This document shows positions 1 through 5,333 of a stretch of DNA of 9,714 nt, one piece after another. The translations under genes were made by a program, and so were the position numbers. Under the pieces are notes generated by a model. That model saw only the letters and a list, made by a program, of their open reading frames with translations, did no database searches and was not told the DNA's origin. The first letter of the stretch is position 1; every line of letters begins with the position of its first letter. Source of the stretch: CAYUNA01 sp047629355 (lineage in GTDB: Bacteria > Bacteroidota > Bacteroidia > Chitinophagales > Saprospiraceae); contig JBLHWU010000229.1 of assembly GCA_047629355.1 (NCBI GenBank), positions 1-9,714 of the forward strand, written 5' to 3'.

Positions 1-182
1 ATTTTTTCGATAGTTTTCTTTTAAAAATCGTTGCATGGTCTACATCACGGAACTATTTTTAAGAGGAAAATAGCGGAATAAAGATGTTTTCAAATTACCC
101 CAATAAATAGTGTCACGTACTTAACTCGTTCTTTTCCCATTTAAAAAACTTAAAAAAAGGCTCAAAAAACAACAAGTTTGTG

Positions 183-200
183 TGTTATTGTTTAATAACA
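183..200. repeat. short perfect inverted repeat
   Basis: Seven-base arms TGTTATT (183-189) and AATAACA (194-200) pair perfectly around a GTTT loop. It lies just beyond the terminator of the barrel gene on its downstream side. It is AT-only apart from one pair per arm, so it may be chance or a secondary transcription-end structure. No function is assigned. Confidence 0.35.
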
Positions 201-203
201 AGC

Positions 204-243
204 AAAAAAAGGCCACAAACGAAGTTCGCTTGCAGCCTTTTTT
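204..243 (-). terminator. hairpin terminator of the barrel-protein gene
   Basis: The 3' end of the minus-strand gene is at 269. Reading on, there is an A-run, GGC, a longer stem formed by CAAACGAA (214-221) with TTCGCTTG (223-230) including one wobble, then GCC and a T-run. The A-run before and T-run after make it usable in both directions. The position, 26 bases past the stop codon, fits a factor-independent terminator for that gene. Confidence 0.7.
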
Positions 244-268
244 AACAGTCAAATTTTAATAATCATTT

Positions 269-946
269 TTAGTTACCAACGGAATTTTCATTGCTCTCAC
301 CCAATCGGTAAGTCAATGTCAAACCACCTAACCAGTACCAGTCACTTTTATCTATACCAGCTGACTCAGAAAAGCCATCCAAGTAATCTGAAAATGTTGC
401 TCGGAAAGATAAATCCGCAGCCAAAGCGATACGCTCCGTCAAGTCTGCTTTAATACCTAAACCAATTGGCAAAGCAAAATGCAAGCTACTTGCATCTAAC
501 TCATCTTGCGTTCGTACGATGTTGTCGTCAACAGAAACGTCTGCATTAACAATACCTACACCGATGTAAGCAAATGGAGAAATTGTTTTTTGGAAAGTTC
601 CACCTGCATCATAACGTTCTTTAGCTAAAGGAGTGTACTCCAAACCTGCGCTCAAATCGAAGAAGTTGGTTTCAAAACGGTAACCTCGATTTTCTCTTTC
701 AGAGAAATTGGCATCGTCACCTTTGAGTTTTCCAAAATTAAGACCAGCGCGAATCGCTAGCTTAGTACTAAGGTCATGCTTTAGTAAAGCACCGAAAGTA
801 ACACTAGATTCTTTCAAGGTAAAGCTTGACTCAACTAAATCACCTTGATAGTTGGAGAGTCCAGCAAAAATTCCAACTTGCGTATTTTGAGCAAATAAGA
901 ACATTGGGCACATGATTGCCAACAGTGTTAATTTAATTAATCGCAT
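269..946 (-). CDS. outer-membrane beta-barrel protein, DUF6089-like
   Basis: The 225-residue product begins with a clear Sec signal peptide: basic start MRLIK, a hydrophobic core, and likely cleavage after FAQ near residue 20. The mature part has alternating beta-strand segments ending in aromatic residues and a C-terminal strand (LGGLTLTYRLG), typical of small eight-stranded barrels. The early segment GIFAGLSNYQGDLV and the layout match the DUF6089/outer-membrane beta-barrel family common in Bacteroidota; the family name comes from recall of the pattern, not a search. It is expected in the outer membrane with unknown cargo or role. It is transcribed away from the OmpA-family gene at 1209, and a hairpin terminator follows it. 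I found no good -7 element (TAnnTTTG) upstream. Confidence 0.8.
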   Translation of the reverse strand: MRLIKLTLLAIMCPMFLFAQNTQVGIFAGLSNYQGDLVESSFTLKESSVTFGALLKHDLSTKLAIRAGLNFGKLKGDDANFSERENRGYRFETNFFDLSAGLEYTPLAKERYDAGGTFQKTISPFAYIGVGIVNADVSVDDNIVRTQDELDASSLHFALPIGLGIKADLTERIALAADLSFRATFSDYLDGFSESAGIDKSDWYWLGGLTLTYRLGESNENSVGN

Positions 947-1160
947 AGGGTATTAAATTTAAGAATATTAATAAATAAGAATTTAAAAGTAATGACTGAG
1001 GAAATTTTTATAGCGTAATTTTATTATTTAAATATATAAAATCTAAATTCGTATACGTTTTTATATGATAAAACATTATCGAATTAACTAATGTTTTTTA
1101 TTTAAGTGAGCTTTTTTTTACAAATAATAATGTAGCGGTAGCCACAAAGTTCCAAAAAAA

Positions 1161-1190
1161 TTGTTGATTTGCATACTCTTTTGTTGATTT
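1161..1190 (+). promoter_or_regulatory. 10-bp direct repeat, 20-bp period, upstream of OmpA-family gene
   Basis: TTGTTGATTT occurs at 1161-1170 and again at 1181-1190, so the start-to-start spacing is 20 bp, about two DNA turns. The second copy ends 18 bases before the start codon at 1209. Two copies on the same helix face next to a start codon could bind a dimeric regulator, or could be -33-type TTG elements. No convincing TAnnTTTG is paired with them, so the promoter itself is not identified. Confidence 0.35.
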
Positions 1191-1208
1191 TTTTTAAATA
1201 AAACTCTG

Positions 1209-2093
1209 ATGTTGAACAAACTTTCTCAATTCATTATGATTTTCCTGTTTTTCGTAACTGTCACTTCTTGTGTCAGTAATAAAAAACACTTAGAGGAAAT
1301 TATAACCCTGCAAAAAACGCACCAAATAACGTTAGAAGAAGTCGAATTAAGATTTCAAGCAGCAAGTACTAGAACGACCGAATTGGAATATAAATTAGTG
1401 GAAGAATCTGGTGCCAATCGGGCATTAGCTGGTATGCAAATCGTTTATATGAAGCAATTGGATAGCTTGCAAAATGCGCTGTCCAATCTCGGTTCTAATG
1501 CTCAATCAACGCAACAAGACCTTGACCTACGCCTGCAATCTAAAGATACACAAATTGAAAGCCTGCAGCAAAAAATCGCAGATACCAAGACTGCAATCGA
1601 TAATCGAGGGAAAATTACGCGCGGTGTTGTCAATGAATTGGCCGGTGTGATGTCGAGTTTTGAATCAACAGAAGCATTGATTGACCAGCAGGGTAGTACC
1701 GTGAAAATTTTGCTATTTGATGACATGATGTTTCGCAGCAATAGCATGCGGATTCGTACGAAAGGCTTAGATGCACTGACCAAAATATCTGAAGTATTGG
1801 GCAAATATCCTGCGCTGACTTTTGAAGTAATTGGACATACCGACAATCGAATAATCAAAGGTTACAAAAACAATTGGTCATTCAGCGCATTACGGGCGGC
1901 GGAAGTTGTACTGTTTTTGACGGAAGAAGCAGACGTGAATCGCAATCAAATTATTGCTTGTGGAAAAGGCGAATTTTCACCAAGAGATTCCAATGAATCA
2001 AGTGCGGGACGAAAAGACAATCGACGGATTGAAATTGTTATTTCAGAGGAAGTAAACGCGACGATTCGGAAGATGAATAAAATTTTGGAATAA
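1209..2093 (+). CDS. OmpA-family lipoprotein with coiled-coil linker
   Basis: The 294-residue product has a lipoprotein signal peptide, with a hydrophobic stretch at residues 8-20 and lipobox VTSC giving lipidated Cys21. Residues about 25-130 are rich in heptad-spaced Leu/Ile with many Gln/Glu, consistent with a coiled-coil spacer. Residues about 164-280 form an OmpA C-terminal (peptidoglycan-binding) domain. It shows the core strand VKILLFDDMMF, GHTDN at 209-213, the NWSFSALRA helix at 222-230 and NRRIEI at 271-276. Asp212 and Arg229 correspond to the residues that grip diaminopimelate in OmpA. It most likely anchors the outer membrane to peptidoglycan. It stands alone, convergent with the DUF3820 gene. 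Start chosen because the signal peptide begins directly at this Met. Confidence 0.88.
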   Translation: MLNKLSQFIMIFLFFVTVTSCVSNKKHLEEIITLQKTHQITLEEVELRFQAASTRTTELEYKLVEESGANRALAGMQIVYMKQLDSLQNALSNLGSNAQSTQQDLDLRLQSKDTQIESLQQKIADTKTAIDNRGKITRGVVNELAGVMSSFESTEALIDQQGSTVKILLFDDMMFRSNSMRIRTKGLDALTKISEVLGKYPALTFEVIGHTDNRIIKGYKNNWSFSALRAAEVVLFLTEEADVNRNQIIACGKGEFSPRDSNESSAGRKDNRRIEIVISEEVNATIRKMNKILE

Positions 2094-2094
2094 A

Positions 2095-2126
2095 CGGGTT
2101 GTGAGTTGCGGGTTTTGTATCCGCAA
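2095..2126. terminator. convergent-gene hairpin built on a short heptad repeat
   Basis: Between the convergent stop codons at 2093 and 2129, TTGCGG (2106-2111) pairs perfectly with CCGCAA (2121-2126) around a 9-base loop. The T-rich tail is poor on both sides, so termination strength is doubtful. The left side also reads as three 7-base units of the form NGRGTTK starting at 2095, 2102 and 2109, like the other heptad tracts in this window. Confidence 0.4.
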
Positions 2127-2128
2127 TT

Positions 2129-2380
2129 TCATTTAAATTTATCGTTAAATGCTTTTTTGCGGGCAATTTCTTTGATGGGAATTAGCAATTCTTCTAAACC
2201 ATTGGTTTTGATAACATGCATCGTTTGCAATAAACTACCCAATTTCCCTTTCGGAAAACCTTTCCGTTCAAACCATTCTAAATAAGAAACGGGTAGACTG
2301 GATAATATCCAACCTTCGTATTTACCGAAAGGTATACGCATGGTGACGAGTAGTAGCAATTGATTTGGGTCGAGTTCCAT
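2129..2380 (-). CDS. DUF3820 family protein
   Basis: An 83-residue small soluble protein with no signal peptide. It carries the hallmarks of the DUF3820 family, also labelled putative quorum-sensing-regulated virulence factor: M-x-IPFGKY-G at residues 14-23, LP-x-YLEWF at 29-37, GFPKGKLG at 41-48, and a C-terminal helix containing NGLEELL. The molecular function of the family is not known. The ATG at 2380 is the first in frame; Met14 (TMRIPFGK) is an alternative start closer to the conserved core, so the N-terminus is less certain. It lies 55 bp downstream of trmB on the same strand with no terminator between, so co-transcription with trmB is likely. Confidence 0.8.
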   Translation of the reverse strand: MELDPNQLLLLVTMRIPFGKYEGWILSSLPVSYLEWFERKGFPKGKLGSLLQTMHVIKTNGLEELLIPIKEIARKKAFNDKFK

Positions 2381-2384
2381 TTTT

Positions 2385-2454
2385 TAATGTTTAATTGTTA
2401 GTGATTATGGATTAATGGGAATGCGGCATCAATCCCTAACCATCAACCCTTATC
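2385..2454. repeat. degenerate 7-bp tandem repeat tract running into the end of trmB
   Basis: Five consecutive 7-base units start at 2385, 2392, 2399, 2406 and 2413. All begin TA and follow TANTGNT with one or two deviations. After a 7-base junction, four more heptads start at 2427, 2434, 2441 and 2448; all begin with C and are rich in C and A (for example CATCAAT and CATCAAC). The second block overlaps the last codons and the stop codon (2436-2438) of trmB. The whole spacer between trmB and the DUF3820 gene is therefore repeat-derived. Confidence 0.6.
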
Positions 2455-3131
2455 TTAACGTATTTGATTGTTCTACCTCTTTTCAAATGCAAGCCTTCGT
2501 AATAGGTTTTCAATTCCAATTCCTTCATTGGCAACTTTTTCGCGTAAATATCGTCGTCGTTATATAATAAGGTGTAGTCCGTTTGTTCCGCGAGGGTTTC
2601 CAAGGTAAATTCATACAACTCTGGCGAATCTGTTTTCAAATTGACAATACCATTCGACGGCAATATCTTTTTATACTCCGGCAAAAGCTGCGGAGACGTT
2701 AATCGTCGGTTTGATTTACTATCTTTTAAAAATGGGTCTGGAAACGTAATCCAAATTTCTGCGACTTCCCCTTTATCAAAAAACTCGGCAATTTGCTCGA
2801 TTTGCGTTCGCACAAAAGCTACATTCGTGATGTTTTTCTCAATCGCTATCGTTGCACCTTGCCAGATACGCGCACCTTTGATATCCACGCCGATAAAATT
2901 GCGGTCAGGGTACATTTGCGCCAGACCGAGGGTATATTCACCGCGACCACAGGCCAATTCCAAGGTGATTGGATTGTCGTTTTTAAAGTGTTCTTTGTGC
3001 CAATTGCCTTTGGCAGCAAAGTCGATATTGCCCACGCCAGTGAGGGCAGGTCTGTGGAAATCGAAATTTTCATAGACATTGGGGAATTCCAAGATGTCTG
3101 CAAATTTTTTTAGTTTGTTGCGACGACTCAT
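2436..3131 (-). CDS. trmB: tRNA (guanine-N7-)-methyltransferase TrmB
   Basis: The 231-residue product transfers a methyl group from S-adenosylmethionine to N7 of guanine 46 in the variable loop of tRNAs, in the cytoplasm. The SAM-binding loop is ELACGRGEY (residues 58-66). The acidic ribose contact follows in GVDIKGARIW (81-90), then ITFPDPF (128-134) with the basic NRRL (141-144), and NLKTDSPELY (164-173). The tail ELKTYYE...KRGRTIKYVKIRV is the usual TrmB C-terminal signature. Length is normal for the family. The start at 3131 gives the expected basic N-terminus MSRRNK. The last residues (RVDG) and the stop codon fall inside a 7-bp repeat tract, so the extreme C-terminus may have been reshaped by repeat expansion. 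The gene is likely first in a unit with the DUF3820 gene. Confidence 0.95.
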   Translation of the reverse strand: MSRRNKLKKFADILEFPNVYENFDFHRPALTGVGNIDFAAKGNWHKEHFKNDNPITLELACGRGEYTLGLAQMYPDRNFIGVDIKGARIWQGATIAIEKNITNVAFVRTQIEQIAEFFDKGEVAEIWITFPDPFLKDSKSNRRLTSPQLLPEYKKILPSNGIVNLKTDSPELYEFTLETLAEQTDYTLLYNDDDIYAKKLPMKELELKTYYEGLHLKRGRTIKYVKIRVDG

Positions 3132-3139
3132 TTTTTAAA

Positions 3140-3181
3140 TGGTTGACGGCCGACGGTGGACGGCTGACGGGTTGCACGGGC
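3140..3181. repeat. degenerate heptad repeat CGGnnGA in the trmB leader
   Basis: On the plus strand, units starting at 3147, 3154 and 3161 read CGGCCGA, CGGTGGA and CGGCTGA. They are flanked by related units at 3140 (TGGTTGA), 3168 (CGGGTTG) and 3175. The period is exactly 7 bp with constant CGG..GA. The tract is GC-rich inside AT-rich DNA and ends about 9 bases upstream of the trmB start codon, so it would lie in the trmB mRNA leader. A decayed tract with the same unit (reverse-complement form CCGTCnn) sits at 8468-8502. Confidence 0.6.
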
Positions 3182-3210
3182 TGAAAATTGGCTCGTGATT
3201 TTTTGCGGCG

Positions 3211-3218
3211 CAAATTTC
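3211..3218 (-). promoter_or_regulatory. possible -7 element for trmB
   Basis: Read on the minus strand this is GAAATTTG followed by CGCC, one mismatch from the Bacteroidota -7 consensus TAnnTTTG. It would place transcription start some 70-80 bases upstream of trmB. No TTG lies at the proper -33 distance, so the call is weak. The surrounding TTTGC-GGC-GCAAA (3202-3214) is also a small perfect inverted repeat. Confidence 0.25.
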
Positions 3219-3324
3219 GGAAAAAAAATTAAGAATGGAGAAATTAAATGGAGAAGTAGGAAATTATAAAGAAATTTGTTTTTTTATGTTTTTACTTTTT
3301 CTAAGGAAGTCTTAAAAACTAAAG

Positions 3325-3426
3325 CTATTTTTTAAATTCTGATTCTTCTAATTCAAAAGGAGTTTTAAGAATTATTTCTTCAATTAAAATATCAATACTT
3401 TTTTCTTCTTTTTTTGATTTTTCCAC
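3325..3426 (-). pseudogene. short open stretch, possible gene remnant
   Basis: A minus-strand frame is open from about 3456 down to a TAG at 3325-3327. It has no ATG; the only plausible start is GTG at 3426, giving 33 residues. The peptide is charged and amphipathic (Lys/Glu-rich, then IDILIEEIILKTPFELEE) and looks more like the C-terminal tail of a real protein than random AT-rich translation. It begins just beyond the terminator of the GG-leader peptide gene. It may be the 3' remnant of a deleted gene, or chance. No family recognised. Confidence 0.2.
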
Positions 3427-3486
3427 AGATTCTTTAACCTTTAAATTTCTGTAATATTATGAGTAGAGGCGGATAAGAATTAAAAG

Positions 3487-3518
3487 AAAAGCCGTTTACA
3501 TTCTTATAAACAGCTTTT
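3487..3518 (-). terminator. hairpin terminator of the GG-leader peptide gene
   Basis: AAAAGCCGTTTA (3487-3498) pairs with TAAACAGCTTTT (3507-3518): twelve pairs including one wobble, around an 8-base loop. On the minus strand the stem ends in TTTT-C-TTTT, a usable U-tract. It begins 19 bases past the TAG of the peptide gene. On the plus strand it is followed shortly by a run of eight T, so it may work both ways. Confidence 0.7.
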
Positions 3519-3537
3519 CAATTTTTTTTGCAAGAGG

Positions 3538-3654
3538 CTATTGCATGATGAAATCTTCAACGACAATAAAACCACCTTTTACTTTTTTCAAATCATCTTT
3601 TTTGAGGATTAATTGATTGAATTGTTCCTTGTTTTTTACGATGTTCTTTTTCAT
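3538..3654 (-). CDS. double-glycine-leader peptide precursor (candidate)
   Basis: A 38-residue frame: ATG at 3654-3652, TAG at 3540-3538. The N-terminal 28 residues are lysine-rich and end LKKDDLKKVKGG; the remaining ten are FIVVEDFIMQ. Relative to the Gly27-Gly28 pair, Val25 (-4), Leu22 (-7) and Leu17 (-12) sit exactly where GG-type leader peptides carry hydrophobic residues recognised by C39-peptidase ABC exporters. Such precursors (bacteriocins, peptide signals, RiPP substrates) are frequent in Bacteroidota. The core lacks Cys, Ser, Thr and Lys, which argues against a lanthipeptide or an ester/amide-linked graspetide; it could be a short linear secreted peptide. A perfect -7 element precedes the gene and a hairpin terminator follows it. 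No exporter or modifying enzyme lies in the window. That it is a gene: fairly likely. Its function: inferred from the leader only. Confidence 0.68.
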   Translation of the reverse strand: MKKNIVKNKEQFNQLILKKDDLKKVKGGFIVVEDFIMQ

Positions 3655-3655
3655 T

Positions 3656-3672
3656 TTTAATTAAGAATTAAA
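3656..3672 (-). promoter_or_regulatory. small inverted repeat in the peptide-gene leader
   Basis: TTTAATT (3656-3662) and AATTAAA (3666-3672) form perfect 7-base arms around a 3-base spacer, one base upstream of the ATG at 3654. The repeat would fill most of the roughly 20-base 5' leader predicted from the -7 element. It could be a translation-control hairpin or an operator, but AT-only repeats also arise by chance. Confidence 0.3.
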
Positions 3673-3680
3673 TATCGGAA

Positions 3681-3708
3681 CAAATGTATATTTTTTATAA
3701 TATCAAAA
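3681..3708 (-). promoter_or_regulatory. promoter of the GG-leader peptide gene
   Basis: On the minus strand TACATTTG (3688-3681) is a perfect match to the Bacteroidota -7 consensus TAnnTTTG. TTTTG at 3708-3704 could serve as the -33 element, although the spacer is 15 bases rather than about 19. Transcription would start near 3674, leaving a leader of about 20 bases. The element sits between the stop of the helical-protein gene (3710) and the peptide start (3654), so the peptide can be expressed independently of its upstream neighbour. Confidence 0.5.
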
Positions 3709-3709
3709 T

Positions 3710-5125
3710 TTATCGCAAATTTTCTAATTGGAGTAATAGCCAATTACGGTTAGAAGGAGTAAGCGGATTGGTGTTTTCGACTTCGACTTTTAACTTTTTC
3801 TTGGCTAATTTGTCATAAGGATTGATTTTTAGGAGTTTTTTGGCGAGTTTTAACAAATTGGAAAAACCTGCTTTGTGGTAGCCAATTACTTTTTTTCGCG
3901 CCAAATACGTTGTCGAACTATTTAATAAAGACTCCAACGCATCAAATTCTTCTTGTTCATAATACATTTTTATCAACATACTTTTGGAATTCAAATTGAG
4001 GAGAATATCGTCGATTTCGTACTGCATTAGGTGTCCCATAGATTTGTCGTAGTCCCCCTTTTCATAGTAAAAATGTCCAAAACTATAGTTAACAATATTT
4101 TCTTGATAGCGAGGTTCAAGATATTGTTGAAAGTTTTGAATGAAATTCTTTACCCAATCAAATTCACCTAATTGAATTCCAATGATGTTAACATTTAAGA
4201 AAGTCGCCTTAGAAATAGTTTTATTTTCAATTAAAAACTGCTTATTGAACCCTGTTTTAAATAATTCAAAAGCTTCTCGAATGAATAGTTTATTTCCTGT
4301 ATTCATTTTCTTGATGCAATAATTGATTGCCATCAAATAAATGTTTCTAATTTCAAATTCGGGAAAAATTTGCCCGTGACTGTTTATTTCTTTTTTTAAA
4401 AAGAAAAAATGCTCATCATTTTCTTGGTCAGTCATGGTTTTATAACCGTAATAATAAATCGAAATCGCGGGTATTTTTAAGGCGTCTTTTTGTTCCACAT
4501 AATTTAAAATTTCTGTTAATAAGCCAATTTGATATTCCGTTTTAAATACATTTTGGTGAGACAACATCAAGCAGGATTGTCTTAGTTTATCTGCAATAAA
4601 AGTAGCATCCAAGGCTTCGGAGGTCTCTTGAAGATTTAAAGTAGTTCGTTGAAACCCACTTAAATAGCCATATTTCTCTCGTTGTAAAAGATAGTCATTT
4701 CTCAAAAATTGCTCATTCCTAAAAGGATGTTTTTCTTGTAAATCCTCCACAATTCGGAGTGTTTTCTCACAAGATTTATCCAAATGCCGCTTTCTATACA
4801 CACTCGCCAAGGTAGTTTTTGACCGCACTTCATCTTCCATTAATTCTCGATAAATTAGAAAATTTTCCACTTGTTTTAATAAAAAGAAGATGACTTGGCG
4901 CATTTTAGCGTCGTCATACGTTTCCTTGGGGTACACTTCTGGAAAAACTCTTTCTTTTAGCAAAAACTTATCTTTATATAAGTAGTCTCTTTTGTTTAAA
5001 AAATTGAACAAAAGTACCACATCCTCGCGTTGATTGTGTGCAGGCGAATCTAGCCATTTGCTGAATTCACGGACTTCTTTTTTAGAAAACGTCTTTAAAA
5101 TGTGTGCTAACCGACTATTTTTCAT
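3710..5125 (-). CDS. all-helical TPR-like protein of unknown function
   Basis: The 471-residue product has no signal peptide or membrane segment, so it should be cytoplasmic. It looks helical throughout: amphipathic stretches rich in Leu, Lys, Glu and aromatics, with few glycines or prolines. Residues about 344-401 resemble two TPR-like helical pairs (NYSFGHFYYEKGDYDKSMGHLMQY, then a second ending EEFDALESLL), preceded by a similar unit at 310-335. The N-terminus (LKTFSKKEVREFSKWLDSPAHNQ) is a distinctive opening I associate with uncharacterised proteins of Bacteroidota, but I cannot name a family. No catalytic motif is visible. Leu, Ile and Lys content and AT-rich codon use match the flanks. 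It is divergent from the type IX cargo gene (169-208 bp between starts). It ends 55 bp before the GG-leader peptide gene on the same strand with no terminator between, so some read-through is likely. Confidence 0.75.
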   Translation of the reverse strand: MKNSRLAHILKTFSKKEVREFSKWLDSPAHNQREDVVLLFNFLNKRDYLYKDKFLLKERVFPEVYPKETYDDAKMRQVIFFLLKQVENFLIYRELMEDEVRSKTTLASVYRKRHLDKSCEKTLRIVEDLQEKHPFRNEQFLRNDYLLQREKYGYLSGFQRTTLNLQETSEALDATFIADKLRQSCLMLSHQNVFKTEYQIGLLTEILNYVEQKDALKIPAISIYYYGYKTMTDQENDEHFFFLKKEINSHGQIFPEFEIRNIYLMAINYCIKKMNTGNKLFIREAFELFKTGFNKQFLIENKTISKATFLNVNIIGIQLGEFDWVKNFIQNFQQYLEPRYQENIVNYSFGHFYYEKGDYDKSMGHLMQYEIDDILLNLNSKSMLIKMYYEQEEFDALESLLNSSTTYLARKKVIGYHKAGFSNLLKLAKKLLKINPYDKLAKKKLKVEVENTNPLTPSNRNWLLLQLENLR

Positions 5126-5247
5126 AGATTTTTGATAAAAAAAGATGATTTTTTGTCAACAATTTTTTTTTAAATTAAAGCTTAAAGTTAGTATAAATAA
5201 AGGTTTTTTTGAAATTAAATGCTTATTTTTAAATAAAAAATAGACTG

Positions 5248-5279
5248 TTTTGTTCAACAAATGATAAAATATGTCTTTG
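5248..5279 (+). promoter_or_regulatory. promoter of the type IX cargo gene
   Basis: TTTTG (5248-5252), exactly 19 bases, then TGTCTTTG (5272-5279), one mismatch from the TAnnTTTG -7 consensus. Transcription would begin near 5286, only 9 bases before the ATG at 5295 but about 48 before the ATG at 5334, which favours the later start. The -33 overlaps TTTGTT-C-AACAAA (5249-5261), a perfect 6-base-arm palindrome that could serve as an operator. Confidence 0.55.
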
Positions 5280-5333
5280 TAATCATTCTTCAATATGCTG
5301 AACTTTGTATTGTCAATAAAAAACATTGCACCC

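Noticed and set aside
1050..1057. CGTATACG palindrome between the divergent genes at 946 and 1209
   Set aside because: An 8-bp palindrome in AT-rich DNA is not informative by itself, and no paired promoter element was found.
1502..1858. 118-codon minus-strand frame inside the OmpA-family gene
   Set aside because: It lies wholly within a well-supported gene on the other strand, and its Ser/Cys/Arg-rich translation has no domain pattern.
2641..3113. Three frames of 85-144 codons overlapping trmB
   Set aside because: All are shadows of the strongly supported trmB reading frame; translations look random and Cys/Ser-rich.
3140..3181. Heptad tracts considered as a CRISPR array
   Set aside because: Units are 7 bp with no spacers; CRISPR repeats are longer and separated by unique spacers. 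No cas genes.
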